Below, in pieces: positions 52,996 to 62,414 of a stretch of DNA of 64,000 nucleotides (positions are counted from its first letter, which is position 1; each line of letters starts with the position of its first letter). The stretch lies in assembly GCA_018827375.1 (NCBI GenBank), contig JAHJYW010000010.1:124001-188000 (forward strand). Direction: 5' to 3'. This DNA comes from Alphaproteobacteria bacterium (GTDB lineage: Bacteria > Pseudomonadota > Alphaproteobacteria > Caulobacterales > Hyphomonadaceae). Position numbers and translations under genes: made by a program. The notes under the pieces are model-generated. The model searched no databases. It had not been told where the DNA came from and was given only the letters and a program-made list of their open reading frames with translations.

Positions 52996-55260
52996 ATGTT
53001 CCGCCACCTCAAGACAAAACTGACCTTTGCCTATGGCGGCCTGCTCGGCCTTATCCTGCTTGCCGTCGCGGGTCTGGTGCTTGCATCGGTGGCCCGCTCG
53101 GCTGAGGCAAACGTGCGCGCCGAGCTTCAGGCGACGGCATCGGTGTATGAGCGCCTCTGGCAAATCAATGAATCCCAGCTGGCTGACAATGCCGAAATCA
53201 TGGCGCGCGATTTCGGCTTCCGGGAGGCGGTTGCGACGGAGGATGCTGATACAATCGCATCGGCGCTGGAAAACCTGCGCAACAGGCTTAGCCTGGCGCG
53301 CGCATTCCTAGTGTTTGAAGATGGGCGCGCACTTGAGGCGGGTTCAAGCCGGATCCTGGATACATCACCTGCTGTCATGAGCGCGGTGCTGGCCGATGAC
53401 CACGCGAGCGGGCTCATCGCGATTGGAGACGTTCAGTTTCAAGCGGTATCTTCGCCTGTGATGGCCCCGGCGCGGGTCGGCTGGGTGATCTTTGCGTCGC
53501 GACTCGACGCCGCCGAACTCGGTGAACTGGAGAGCCTCTCGCCCATTGCGCTGTCCGCATCGATCATTGCGGCGGACGCCGACGGGATTACGAAACTGCC
53601 AGCGCCGACGAAGAGCATGATTCAGGCGAGCGCGCCGCTGGACGGCTTTGGCGAACTTCCGGCCGGCCATCTCTTGCTCAACTTTCCTGTCGCTGCGGCG
53701 ATGGCGCCTTTCCGCCCGATGCTTGTTGCGATCGCATTCCTTGCCGCTGGCGGGTTGTGCGCGCTCGTCCTGTGCAGCTGGTTCATCTCGCGGACACTGA
53801 CACAGCCCATAACGCGACTGGATGAAGCCACAAGGCAACTCGCGAGCGGCGTTCCAGTCGACCTCTCGATCAACAGTCCTGACGAAATCGGGCGCCTCGC
53901 ACAAAGCTTCTCCGTCATGGCGCGAGAGATCGAGCTGCGTGAGCAGAGCATGGTGAAGATGTCGCTGACCGACACAGAGACTCTTTTGCCCAATCGTCGC
54001 GCGCTTCAGAATGCCATTGCGGAAGCGACGACGGGAGAGGACGACGTTTACACTGTTGCGATCGGCATCGACCGTTTCCCGCAGATCATGACGGCAATCG
54101 GCCAGTCAGCAACAAACGAACTCATGGCCAAGCTCGGCGCGCGCCTTGAGCAGCATACCGACGTTCGCATGACAGCCATGGCCACAACCGATGTTATCGG
54201 CATTCTCGTTTCGGCGACCGACGGACTGGACGGCGTGGATCAGATCCTGAGCTACGTGTCTCATCCCATCGCCGTATCCGGTGAAATGATTGATATTGAA
54301 CTCAGCGCAGGGTGCTGCATCATCGGCCTGCACAGCGCGCTTAGTCCCGTTGATGAAGCCATGGTTGCCCTCCAGCAAGGCCGGGCCCTGCGCCAGCGCG
54401 TACACCTGTTCGATGAGCAGGCCTATGGCGATCCGAGCAGCACACTCTCCCTGATGAGTGATATGGTCAGCGGCTTGTCTGACGGGTCTGTCTATCTTGC
54501 TTACCAGCCTAAATTCGATTTGAGGCGCGGAGCGGTCCAGAGCGTCGAGGCGCTGCTGCGGTGGGACCATCCCATTCGTGGCAAGGTTTCCCCGGACACT
54601 TTTGTGGGATTTGCCGAGGAAACCGGTCATATACGCCCTCTCTCCCAGTGGGTGATGAGCCAGGCGAAAGCGGATCGCGAGATCATGGCCGCTGCGGGCT
54701 TTGACCTGAAGATGTCTGTGAATATTTCGGGACGGTTGCTGACGGATTCAGCGTTTCTCGATTGGGCCATCGCGGAACTTGGTGACGCGTGCGAGCGGTT
54801 TTGTTTCGAAGTTACGGAGACGGCCGTGATCGACGATCCCAAGGCCGCGCTTGCGAATATAGAGCGCGTTCGTTCGGCCGGTATCGAGATTTCGATCGAC
54901 GATTATGGCTCCGGCCTTTCATCCTTGTCTTACCTGAAGCAGATCCCGGCGCAGGAGCTGAAGATCGACAAGTCCTTCGTTCTGTCCCTGCAGAGCAACT
55001 CGTCGGATGCCTTGCTGATCAAGTCGACGATTGATCTTGCGCATAGCCTTGGCATGTCGGTCACGGTCGAAGGTGTGGAGACGGCGGATGCTCTGCAACT
55101 ACTGCAGGGCATGGGCGCCGACGTGGCGCAGGGATATTATATCGCCCGGCCTCTGCCACTGGCAAACGTGCTGGCGTTTTTTCAAGCTGGCGTGCCGTCC
55201 ATCCGCCTGAGCGCAGTGCAGGACCGGCCTAGTTTAGCGAATAGGAAATTGGCACGGTAA
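52996..55260 (+). CDS. Membrane c-di-GMP phosphodiesterase (HAMP, degenerate GGDEF, EAL)
   Basis: A 754-aa sensor enzyme: membrane helix at about 10-35, periplasmic sensor domain, second helix at about 240-265 (FLAAGGLCALVLCSWFISRTL), HAMP, then a GGDEF-like domain in which the catalytic motif is lost (TDVIGIL stands in its place), then an intact EAL domain. The latter has VEALLRWDHP (Glu518), NISGRLL, FEVTETAVI, SIDDYGSG, LKIDKSF, VEGVET and QGYYIARPL. It should degrade c-di-GMP in response to a periplasmic signal, perhaps delivered by the cupredoxin or globin encoded beside it. It converges on tonB with a 32-base overlap. Confidence 0.92.
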   Translation: MFRHLKTKLTFAYGGLLGLILLAVAGLVLASVARSAEANVRAELQATASVYERLWQINESQLADNAEIMARDFGFREAVATEDADTIASALENLRNRLSLARAFLVFEDGRALEAGSSRILDTSPAVMSAVLADDHASGLIAIGDVQFQAVSSPVMAPARVGWVIFASRLDAAELGELESLSPIALSASIIAADADGITKLPAPTKSMIQASAPLDGFGELPAGHLLLNFPVAAAMAPFRPMLVAIAFLAAGGLCALVLCSWFISRTLTQPITRLDEATRQLASGVPVDLSINSPDEIGRLAQSFSVMAREIELREQSMVKMSLTDTETLLPNRRALQNAIAEATTGEDDVYTVAIGIDRFPQIMTAIGQSATNELMAKLGARLEQHTDVRMTAMATTDVIGILVSATDGLDGVDQILSYVSHPIAVSGEMIDIELSAGCCIIGLHSALSPVDEAMVALQQGRALRQRVHLFDEQAYGDPSSTLSLMSDMVSGLSDGSVYLAYQPKFDLRRGAVQSVEALLRWDHPIRGKVSPDTFVGFAEETGHIRPLSQWVMSQAKADREIMAAAGFDLKMSVNISGRLLTDSAFLDWAIAELGDACERFCFEVTETAVIDDPKAALANIERVRSAGIEISIDDYGSGLSSLSYLKQIPAQELKIDKSFVLSLQSNSSDALLIKSTIDLAHSLGMSVTVEGVETADALQLLQGMGADVAQGYYIARPLPLANVLAFFQAGVPSIRLSAVQDRPSLANRKLAR

Positions 55261-56005
55261 ACGTCAGTTCGGTCGCGTGCAGCGGCGCGGGCGGGGCCGG
55301 CACCGGCGAGGCGCGATCGAGCAGGTCGAGTGTCGCCTTGTCGAGGATCCTGTAGCCCGACCCGGTCTCAATGCGCTTTTCGAGGACATTGCCGTTGGCA
55401 TCCACCCTGAACCAGATGTTCACCACGCCTTGCTGGCGGCGCGAACGGGCAGGGTGCGGATAGCGTTTGTACTTCAGGAACCAGGCCTGCAGCAGGCCGG
55501 CATACTGGGCCTGGCTCTTCTCGACGCCATTGGGAATGCCGAACGGAGCGGCCGAGGCGGCGCCCTTCTTTTCAGAGGAGGGAGCACTCGATCCTGATGG
55601 CTCGCTGCTTGTGGAACTGCTTGAACTTGGGCTGCTAACAGACGCGGACGAGGGGGCCGCGACGGGGCTCGGCGCGGCAGACTCTGGTGCCGGCCCGGCG
55701 GGGGAGCGCGCAGGTTCTACTCGTGGTGGCGTGGGAGCCGGAGGGGGCGGTAAGGGTGTTGGCGGAGTAGGTTTGGATCGTTCCGGAACCGGCTTTGGCG
55801 TTTCCTTGATGGCTTCCGGTTCGCCGGGCTCTGCTAGTACGCCGTCCAGCCGACCTTTCGGGGCGAGCATGATTTCATGCTCGCTTTCGACCTCGACCGG
55901 GGCGGCAACCGGTTCGGAGGTCAGCGTCATGCTCGCGAGGCCAAGCCCATGCGCTGTCAGGGCGCAGGCAAAGGCGACGGGCCAGATAAGAGCCTTCCGG
56001 TTCAT
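55229..56005 (-). CDS. tonB: TonB energy transducer
   Basis: A 258-aa protein with an N-terminal membrane anchor (LIWPVAFACALTAHGLGLA), a Pro-rich linker (PERSKPTPPTPLPPPPAPTP), a Ser-rich stretch and a C-terminal TonB domain (YAGLLQAWFLKYKRYPHPARSRRQQGVVNIWFRVDANGNVLEKRI). It couples the ExbBD proton channel to outer-membrane receptors. Its ATG overlaps the exbD stop. The extended poly-Ser run (about residues 125-145) is unusual. Confidence 0.93.
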   Translation of the reverse strand: MNRKALIWPVAFACALTAHGLGLASMTLTSEPVAAPVEVESEHEIMLAPKGRLDGVLAEPGEPEAIKETPKPVPERSKPTPPTPLPPPPAPTPPRVEPARSPAGPAPESAAPSPVAAPSSASVSSPSSSSSTSSEPSGSSAPSSEKKGAASAAPFGIPNGVEKSQAQYAGLLQAWFLKYKRYPHPARSRRQQGVVNIWFRVDANGNVLEKRIETGSGYRILDKATLDLLDRASPVPAPPAPLHATELTFTVPISYSLN

Positions 56006-56421
56006 GGCGCGGCCTGCATCTGGGTGGTGAGTTTGACGCGGCTGGCGCCAGCGGAGCGCAGCGTTTCGAGCACGGTGATGACCTTGGCCGAGTCGACGTT
56101 CCGGTCAGCGACGATACGGATGGATTGTTCCGGGTCTGCGGCGACGCTCTCGATGACGGCAGCGTTGAATGCGTCGTCGGTCAAGACATCATCACCAAGG
56201 GCGAGGCGCCCATCGGCGGAGACGTAGATCGTGAGCGGCGCTAGCGCGCTTTCGGCTTCGACCATGGAACGGGGCGGGTCAACGTCCACCGGTTCGACTT
56301 CGCGAATGACGCCGGCAACGAGGAAGAAGATGAGCAACAGGAATACGATGTTGATGAGCGGCATGATCCGGTCATCAATACTGGCGAGCTGTGAGGCGTC
56401 CTGACGGGCAGCAAGTTTCAT
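56002..56421 (-). CDS. exbD: ExbD/TolR-family biopolymer transport protein (second copy)
   Basis: A 139-aa protein with one membrane helix (IMPLINIVFLLLIFFLVAGVI), in which the expected channel residue is replaced: PLINIVF instead of the usual PLIDVVF, so the catalytic Asp is Asn here. A periplasmic TolR-like domain follows. The first copy (56418-56819) has the normal Asp. This suggests an asymmetric ExbD pair. Overlaps both neighbours by ATGA. Confidence 0.88.
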   Translation of the reverse strand: MKLAARQDASQLASIDDRIMPLINIVFLLLIFFLVAGVIREVEPVDVDPPRSMVEAESALAPLTIYVSADGRLALGDDVLTDDAFNAAVIESVAADPEQSIRIVADRNVDSAKVITVLETLRSAGASRVKLTTQMQAAP

Positions 56422-56819
56422 GGCTGTGCCTCGGCATTGCGCAGCGCAATGGAGCGGGCACCGGAGGCCTTGAGCGCGTCCATGACGCTGACGCTGGTTT
56501 CAAGCGGGATGCCGGCGGCAACTTGCAGGCTGACAGGATCACCCGTCGCGAGGCGAGTGTGAAGGGCATCATCAATAGCATCCAGCGACAGCGGCTCGCC
56601 ATTGAAGCGCAGGCCTTCGGCAGTCAGGTCCAGCACGATCACCTTGTCGGCGATGTCGGGCGCAGACGAGAGCGCAGGTGTTGCGAGGTCCATGCTGCGC
56701 CGGTCAGCGAACGTCGAGGTCAGCATGAAGAACAATAGCAGGATGAACACCACATCAATGAGTGGCGTCATCCCAATCTTGCCCGTGGCAGATCTAGAGG
56801 CTTGCTGCGCGAATTTCAT
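56418..56819 (-). CDS. exbD: ExbD biopolymer transport protein (first copy)
   Basis: A 133-aa ExbD with the membrane segment MTPLIDVVFILLLFFMLTSTF, including the proton-relay Asp. ATG 56819 lies inside the end of exbB (26-base overlap); a longer frame to 56927 is only shadow of exbB. The periplasmic part ends RSIALRNAEAQP. Works with ExbB to energise TonB. Confidence 0.9.
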   Translation of the reverse strand: MKFAQQASRSATGKIGMTPLIDVVFILLLFFMLTSTFADRRSMDLATPALSSAPDIADKVIVLDLTAEGLRFNGEPLSLDAIDDALHTRLATGDPVSLQVAAGIPLETSVSVMDALKASGARSIALRNAEAQP

Positions 56820-57498
56820 CGGCGGGGCTTTCAGTCCGGCGGGTGAGGTCAGGGGTGAAGATGCGCGTGACGGCGTCTTCCGTGCGGCGGGCAACCTGCA
56901 GGATTGTGCGCTCAAGCCAGCTGGCAATCGCGACGACCGGAATGGCCACGATGAGGCCTGCAGCTGTCGTCAGCAAGGCCGCCCAGATGCCGCCTGACAG
57001 GATCGCAGGGTCGACATTGCGCCCGGCGGCTTCCATGGCGCGGAAGGCCTGGATCATGCCGAGCACTGTCCCGAGCAGGCCGAGCAGCGGCGACAATGAA
57101 CCGATGATCTCAAGCAGGCCGAGATGCGATTTCAGGCCATTTATCTCGGACGTGGCAACGCGCTCGACTTCCTCGCGCACCGAGGCTTCGCTGACATCGC
57201 TGCGCAGGGAACCGCGAATGGCTGTCGCGACCGTCATCGAGGCGGGGTCCTTCGCGCCCTGCACGGCGGCGAGGGCTTCACGGCGATTGCCGTCCCGGAA
57301 GAGTTTTACGGCTTTTTCGAGATGGCCGGTGCGCCAGATACCGGTCATCGCGAACTGCGCAAACTTGTAGAGGATGACCGTCAGGGCGACGACCGACATG
57401 GCGATCAGCAGCCACACGACAGGTCCGCCAGCCATGACGAGGCCGAAGGCGCCGCCTGTGCTGTCTGTCGCCGGGGCCAGAGTTGTTTGGGGATCCAT
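56794..57498 (-). CDS. exbB: ExbB/TolQ-family proton channel
   Basis: A 234-aa protein with three membrane segments (about residues 22-42, 130-150 and 168-190) and the MotA/TolQ/ExbB core: ISGLKSHLGLLEIIGSLSPLLGLLGTVLGMI and AALLTTAAGLIVAIPVVAIAS. First gene of the exbB-exbD-exbD-tonB series, 37 bases downstream of the PiuC-type gene. Confidence 0.92.
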   Translation of the reverse strand: MDPQTTLAPATDSTGGAFGLVMAGGPVVWLLIAMSVVALTVILYKFAQFAMTGIWRTGHLEKAVKLFRDGNRREALAAVQGAKDPASMTVATAIRGSLRSDVSEASVREEVERVATSEINGLKSHLGLLEIIGSLSPLLGLLGTVLGMIQAFRAMEAAGRNVDPAILSGGIWAALLTTAAGLIVAIPVVAIASWLERTILQVARRTEDAVTRIFTPDLTRRTESPADEIRAASL

Positions 57499-57535
57499 GG
57501 TTCAGAAGCCTTTCAGGGCAGATTGGCGGGGCAGG

Positions 57536-58216
57536 TCAGGCATCGGCCCACCGGCGGACAAGATTGTGATAGATGCCCGTCAGGCGGACGACGGAGGCCT
57601 GGTCGGCGCCTGTGGCGGCGAGTGACTGGATACTGCTGTCGAGTTCGAACAGGAGCGTGCGCTGGCCATCGTCGCGCACCATGCTTTGCATCCAGAAGAA
57701 AGAGGCGACGCGCGCGCCCCGCGTGACCGGCGTGACGCGGTGCACACTGGTGGACGGATAGAGGATCATGTCGCCCGCTGGCAGCTTCACCGAATGCGAG
57801 CCATACGTGTCGTCGATGACCAGTTCGCCGCCATCATAGGAGTCTGGCTCGGCGAGGAAGAGTGTGGCCGAGAGATCTGTGCGGATACGGAAGTCCGTGC
57901 CGCGCAGGGGGCGAATTGCATTGTCGACGTGGTTGCCGAAATTCTGGCCGCCTTCATAGCGGTTGAAGAGTGGCGGGTAGACCTTGAGCGGCAGGGCGGC
58001 AGAAATGAAAAGCGGATGGCGCTGTAGCGCATCGAGCACAGCGTCGCCGCCCTTGCGGGCCTGCGGGCTGGTCTCGTCGAGCTGGGCATTGCGCTTGGCC
58101 TGGGCGGCCTGTGCGCCGGACGTGACGTTGCCATCCATCCAGGGGCCGGAATCAACAAGGCTCCGCATCGCGGAGACATCGGCCTTGGACAGGATTTCTG
58201 GAATTCGGATCAGCAT
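57536..58216 (-). CDS. piuC: PiuC/PKHD-type Fe(II)/2-oxoglutarate dioxygenase
   Basis: A 226-aa protein, the usual length for PiuC/YbiX, from ATG 58216 with GGGAG upstream. NHVDNAIRP gives the His-x-Asp pair, [19 protein letters not shown] the second His and the 2-oxoglutarate-binding Arg. These enzymes are regularly encoded beside catechol-type siderophore receptors and are iron-repressed; the substrate is unknown. A strong hairpin separates it from the receptor gene upstream. Confidence 0.9.
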   Translation of the reverse strand: MLIRIPEILSKADVSAMRSLVDSGPWMDGNVTSGAQAAQAKRNAQLDETSPQARKGGDAVLDALQRHPLFISAALPLKVYPPLFNRYEGGQNFGNHVDNAIRPLRGTDFRIRTDLSATLFLAEPDSYDGGELVIDDTYGSHSVKLPAGDMILYPSTSVHRVTPVTRGARVASFFWMQSMVRDDGQRTLLFELDSSIQSLAATGADQASVVRLTGIYHNLVRRWADA

Positions 58217-58240
58217 GTCGTGATGTTCTCCCATATAAAG

Positions 58241-58278
58241 AGGAAGGGGCCACAGCCTCTCAGCTGCGGCCCCTTCCT
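58241..58278 (-). terminator. Strong hairpin between siderophore receptor and piuC
   Basis: AGGAAGGGGCCACAGC (58241-58256) and GCTGCGGCCCCTTCCT (58263-58278) pair over 16 positions with one mismatch around a six-base loop. It lies just after the receptor stop, so it may terminate or lower transcription into piuC-exbB-exbD-exbD-tonB. Confidence 0.65.
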
Positions 58279-58283
58279 GTGGA

Positions 58284-60485
58284 TCAGTATTTGAATTTGA
58301 GCGCGCCAATAATGGACCGTCCCGGGGCAACCGTTGCCATGTGGGTCGAATAGATCCGGTCGTAGTAGCGCTCGTCGGTCAGGTTGTTGACGTTGAGCTG
58401 GAAGTCGATGTTCTCGGTGATGCCGTACGACAGCATGGCGTCATATTTCCAATAGCTGCCGATGCTCTTCGTGTTGCCCGTGTCACCGAACCGCTCGGAC
58501 ATGTATGTCGCGCCGCCGCCGACAGAGAGCTTCGGCATGATGGCATACGTGGTCCAGAGCGAGACGCTGTGCTCCGGTGTATTGGGCAGTGTGTTGCCAA
58601 CCTGGTCCGTATTGATCGGTCCGGCATCAATAATTTCGGAGTCCATGTAGCTGTAGCCCGCGAACACGTCCCATTGGGATGTGATGGCGCCGGTGGCGCT
58701 GAGTTCGACACCCTGGACGCGTTGTTCGCCGAGGGCTTGCTGCGCGGCGCCGCGGCCCGCTTCGACAGCGACGTGGCCGTCAACGATCTCGTTCCGGAAA
58801 ACGGCTGCGTTCAGGGCGAGGTTCCGGCCCTCCGGTTCCCACTTCACGCCGACTTCCATGTTGCGGTTCTTCTCGGGCTTGAGGTCTTCTTCCGCGACCG
58901 AGAGATTGTCGCTGCCGTCGCCAGCCGTCACACCCGACGGGCTCGCCGATGTACCATAGGAGACATAGAGGCTGGTATTGTAGGTTGGCTTGTAGATCAG
59001 GCCTGCCTGGTAGCTGAAGATGAACTCGTGGTTCGACAGGTCGGTCGAGGTCTTGGTGCTGAAATCGTCTCCGCGCACACCGAGGTTCACGATGAAATTG
59101 TCGTTGAGCGTGATGGAGTCGAACAGGTAGATGCCGGCCGTGTCGACTTTTGTCTTCGTGGGGGCACCAAGCGTGATAGTTCCGCTCCACGGATCGTTCG
59201 GGTTTGGATTGAAGAGGTCCGTGCAGTTGTAGCCACTGGCGGCTCCTGCGCCGAAGACATCGCATCCGCCGCGCGGGATCGCGACATCACCGGGAGCGAG
59301 CAGCGAGACCGAGTAGGTGGCCCGCTCTGTTTCCTCATGGCCGAGTTCGAGACCTGCCGAGATGGAGTGCAGGAAGCCGCCAGCGTCGAAGCTCGCCTGG
59401 AGGTCCGTCTGGTTGACGATGGAATCGGTCTTGGAATTGTTGCTCTTGACGTTTCGGTAGACGAGGCCGTTGACGACGTTGCCCTGGCTGTCATCCGGGT
59501 TGGTGGCAATATAGGCGTTCTCCGAGCGGCCGAGGCGCGTGATGTTGCGCAGGGTCATGTAGCTGTTGATCTCGTGTGAGAGTTCCAGCTGGGCAGAGTC
59601 GGTCTGCGTGTCGTGGAAGTCGCGGTTCAGCAGGCCGTAGAAATTATCCTTGTCGATGCCGGTGACAGGTTGGCCGGTGGTCGTGTCGAGGGGGTGGCCA
59701 AAATCAACAATGCCTTCGCTCTCATAGTGCGAATAGCTGAGCGTGGCGCGGTCCGGGCTGTTGAGGCCCCACGTGATGGTTGGCGCAAAACCCCAGCGAT
59801 TGTCATAGACGCCGGCACGGCCCGCGATTTCGGCTTCCTGCCACATGCCGTTGAGGCGTACACCGACATTTTCAGAGAGGGCTTCGTTGACGTCCAGCGT
59901 GGCGCGCTTGTGTTCTGCATTGCCGAGGGCAATCGAGCCGGCGATGAAGTCAGTGGCCTTGGCCGTCTTGGTGATGAGGTTGAGGCTGCCGCCGGCTGCG
60001 CCGCGACCGGCCATCGTGCCATTGGCGCCGCGCGATACCTCGATCTGTTCGAGGTTGAAAACGTCACGTGATTGGGCGGAGGCATCGCGCACACCGTCGA
60101 CCATGATGCCGCTAGTAGATTCCGCGCCGCGGATGAAGGGGCGGTCTGCGAAAGGCTGACCGCCTTCACCCATGGCCATCGTGATGCCGGGCACAGTGCG
60201 AAGCGCGTCGACGAGCGTCGTGGCGGCGGTGTCTTCGAGAACCTTGTCGGTGACGACGGTGATGGAGCGCGGCGTATCAATGAGGGGTGCGGTGTATTTC
60301 GGTGAAACAGGCTCGGCCTTGTATTCCGGCGTTTCGGCTTCGATTGACACTTCGCCGACGGCAACCGGCTCGGAGGTCTGCGCCTGGGCAGCGGCCGTCA
60401 GCGGGAAGAGGACGAGGCCCAGCGCGGTGGTCGCCAGAAGGGCGTTCGCGGAGCGTCTTTCGCGTTCGGCTTTGATGAATTCCAT
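58284..60485 (-). CDS. TonB-dependent siderophore receptor (Fiu/catecholate type)
   Basis: A 733-aa receptor from ATG 60485 (AGGAAAGG upstream), with signal peptide ending [45 protein letters not shown] and [16 protein letters not shown] are typical of TonB-siderophore receptors, and [26 protein letters not shown] closes the plug; the barrel ends GALKFKY. With piuC next and a Fur-like box upstream, it most resembles the Fiu/PiuA group that take up catechol siderophores. It is probably repressed under iron sufficiency. Confidence 0.92.
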   Translation of the reverse strand: MEFIKAERERRSANALLATTALGLVLFPLTAAAQAQTSEPVAVGEVSIEAETPEYKAEPVSPKYTAPLIDTPRSITVVTDKVLEDTAATTLVDALRTVPGITMAMGEGGQPFADRPFIRGAESTSGIMVDGVRDASAQSRDVFNLEQIEVSRGANGTMAGRGAAGGSLNLITKTAKATDFIAGSIALGNAEHKRATLDVNEALSENVGVRLNGMWQEAEIAGRAGVYDNRWGFAPTITWGLNSPDRATLSYSHYESEGIVDFGHPLDTTTGQPVTGIDKDNFYGLLNRDFHDTQTDSAQLELSHEINSYMTLRNITRLGRSENAYIATNPDDSQGNVVNGLVYRNVKSNNSKTDSIVNQTDLQASFDAGGFLHSISAGLELGHEETERATYSVSLLAPGDVAIPRGGCDVFGAGAASGYNCTDLFNPNPNDPWSGTITLGAPTKTKVDTAGIYLFDSITLNDNFIVNLGVRGDDFSTKTSTDLSNHEFIFSYQAGLIYKPTYNTSLYVSYGTSASPSGVTAGDGSDNLSVAEEDLKPEKNRNMEVGVKWEPEGRNLALNAAVFRNEIVDGHVAVEAGRGAAQQALGEQRVQGVELSATGAITSQWDVFAGYSYMDSEIIDAGPINTDQVGNTLPNTPEHSVSLWTTYAIMPKLSVGGGATYMSERFGDTGNTKSIGSYWKYDAMLSYGITENIDFQLNVNNLTDERYYDRIYSTHMATVAPGRSIIGALKFKY

Positions 60486-60553
60486 AGTTCTACCTTTCCT
60501 GTGTGGTCTGCGAATGCGAACTAATCGCAAATAGGACAGGTGGCAAGTGATAT

Positions 60554-60568
60554 TGAGAATTATTCTCA
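60554..60568. promoter_or_regulatory. Fur-box-like inverted repeat upstream of siderophore receptor
   Basis: TGAGAATTATTCTCA is a perfect 7-1-7 inverted repeat of the classic Fur type, 69 bases upstream of the receptor ATG at 60485. It supports iron-dependent repression of the receptor. Confidence 0.75.
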
Positions 60569-60619
60569 AATAAACATTTCGAGGTCAGTCGTGACAGGGA
60601 ATGTGAGCTGCAAGTCATG

Positions 60620-61579
60620 TCAGTTCTGTAGCGGCTTCAGCGTATTGGAGGCTTGGGGCGCCTGGTCGCGGAACTGGAACAGCGCGGCGATTCCGTTCTC
60701 GTTGGCGAGGTCGAGGCCGGTCTTAGGGCCGCTGGCGAAGAGGCTGGTGGCCCATGCGTCGGCCATGGCGCAAGCAGGGTGCACAACGCTGACGCTGGCA
60801 AGATCGCCGCCGCCGGGGGTGGCGCCGGGGTGGGGTGTGATGTGCGTAATGCGCTGGCCGTTCTCGATACGCATACGGCGATAGTCGCCCGAGGTTGCGA
60901 TTGCCTGACCGCAGAGCGCAATGCGCCAGGGCGTGGCTTGCGCGGGTGTTTCGATATCGACCCACCAGGGCAAGCCGTCGGGCTTGGGATCACCGGCAAC
61001 GAACTCACCGCCGATCTCGGCAAGGAACGAGGTGATGCCGAGCCCGCGCAGGGCTGCGGCGAGCAGGTCCACAGAGTGGCCCTTGGCAATAGCCGAGAGA
61101 TCGAGTTGGAAGTCTGCGTGGCGGGTGATGGCGCGGCTGTGAGTGACGAGCGTCCGCCATGCATCGCGGGGCGTGTCTGTTGGTGCTGGCAAGCTGGCGG
61201 TCGGGCCGAATCCGAGGCGCGATGTCTCGGCGCCGAGGCAGGGGTTGAGCGCGCCGTCTGTCATGGCGGCCACCTGGAGGGCGATGTCGAGCACTTCGCG
61301 GAAGGCGTCAGGTAATTCGATCTTTCCGCCGAGGGGCAGGCGATTGAACTGGCTGATCAGGGAGGTCGGCTCCCACGTGCTCATCTGTTGGATGATCTTG
61401 GCGAAAACCGCTTCAGCGGCAGCGCGCACATCAGGCGTATTGATTCCGTACGGCGCATGGCACGACACGGACCAGTCCGTCCCCATGGTCGAGCCCCCCA
61501 GCCGGAGAGGCTGGAGGGCTGGTCCGGGAACGGCAAGCCGTGGCTGCGGTATGTCTCGCGGGATCAGAAGGTTGATCAT
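60620..61579 (-). CDS. apbE: FAD:protein FMN transferase (ApbE)
   Basis: A 319-aa ApbE-family protein: MGTDWSVSCHAP, MSTWEPTSLISQFN, LDLSAIAKGHSVDLLA, FLAEIGGEFVAGD, ATSGDYRRM, HITPHPGATPGGGD and CAMADAWATSLFASG are the family motifs in order. No convincing signal peptide is visible. ApbE covalently attaches FMN from FAD to Thr or Ser of target proteins. One base separates it from the DUF4198 gene; the DUF2271 and PepSY-TM proteins just upstream are plausible targets or partners. Confidence 0.92.
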   Translation of the reverse strand: MINLLIPRDIPQPRLAVPGPALQPLRLGGSTMGTDWSVSCHAPYGINTPDVRAAAEAVFAKIIQQMSTWEPTSLISQFNRLPLGGKIELPDAFREVLDIALQVAAMTDGALNPCLGAETSRLGFGPTASLPAPTDTPRDAWRTLVTHSRAITRHADFQLDLSAIAKGHSVDLLAAALRGLGITSFLAEIGGEFVAGDPKPDGLPWWVDIETPAQATPWRIALCGQAIATSGDYRRMRIENGQRITHITPHPGATPGGGDLASVSVVHPACAMADAWATSLFASGPKTGLDLANENGIAALFQFRDQAPQASNTLKPLQN

Positions 61580-61580
61580 G

Positions 61581-62402
61581 CTAGAGCGGCAGGGCCTCGA
61601 ATGTGGCCGTGTAGGATGTGCGCGATTTCATTTTCATGCCGTCGACGACCGTTTCGCCTTCCGAACCAGCAGTGAACCAGTAAGGGCCGGGCAGTTCCGG
61701 CGTGAAGGTGAAGACGCCATTTGCGTCGGTCGTGGCCTTTATGACGCTTGGTGTGTCGCGGTAGCGGTCATTGCCGGGCAGGATTTCGACCTCGATGCCG
61801 CTGGCAGGCTTGCCGTCAAGCAGGAATTTGAAGCTGACGGATTCCCCGGTGAAGACGTCGTTCGGATGGGTGACGGGCTGGAACTCAAGCCCCTGTCCTG
61901 TGGATGTAAACACCTCAGTGGACGGCGCGCCAAGCGTGACGAAGGTTTCGACGCTGCGGCTGGACTGGGAGACCTCCACGTCAGGCTTCTTGTCGATGCC
62001 TTCGGCGCGCATGTCAGCCAGCGAACCGCGCCAGCGCTTGCGCTCGCCATTCTCTTCCCAGCTGGCGAAGTAAGAGGGGGCGCCGCCGCCTGTCGCGATG
62101 CGATAGGTGCCCTGCTGCGTGGCGTTGAAATCCAGCATGGAACGGATCTCGCCCTTGGCCGCGTTCTCGACGGCAACGGTGGAGCCGTCTGGTGCGGTGA
62201 CGGTGATCGCGGCCGGGTCCATGCCATGATGGTTGGGGAAGAAGAGGTCGTTGGAGATGGCGGCGTCGACCGTCACCCATTGCGCGTCGCCCGAGAGGGT
62301 GAACGAGGAGGGCAGGAGCCAGGCGCGGTGGGCGCTGGCCGTACCTGTGACGGTGAGGAAGAGGGTGGAAGCGGCGAGCATCCGGAGGGCGAGGCGTTTC
62401 AT
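61581..62402 (-). CDS. DUF4198-family periplasmic protein
   Basis: A 273-aa exported protein (signal peptide ending TASAH; mature N-terminus HRAWLLPSSF). The DUF4198 pattern is AHRAWLLPSSFTLSG, FFPNHHGMDP and a C-terminal transthyretin-like sandwich (ASGIEVEILPGNDRYRD..TTDANGVFTFTPELPGPYWF). Some relatives sit with nickel or other metal uptake genes; here it lies between ApbE and DUF2271 genes. The His-rich mature start suggests metal binding. Confidence 0.82.
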   Translation of the reverse strand: MKRLALRMLAASTLFLTVTGTASAHRAWLLPSSFTLSGDAQWVTVDAAISNDLFFPNHHGMDPAAITVTAPDGSTVAVENAAKGEIRSMLDFNATQQGTYRIATGGGAPSYFASWEENGERKRWRGSLADMRAEGIDKKPDVEVSQSSRSVETFVTLGAPSTEVFTSTGQGLEFQPVTHPNDVFTGESVSFKFLLDGKPASGIEVEILPGNDRYRDTPSVIKATTDANGVFTFTPELPGPYWFTAGSEGETVVDGMKMKSRTSYTATFEALPL

Positions 62403-62414
62403 GGGACGTATCTC

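Noticed and set aside
58341-59579. Open frame of 412 codons on the plus strand inside the siderophore receptor gene
   Set aside because: It is fully antisense to a receptor with clear plug and barrel motifs, has no recognisable domain and no ribosome site.
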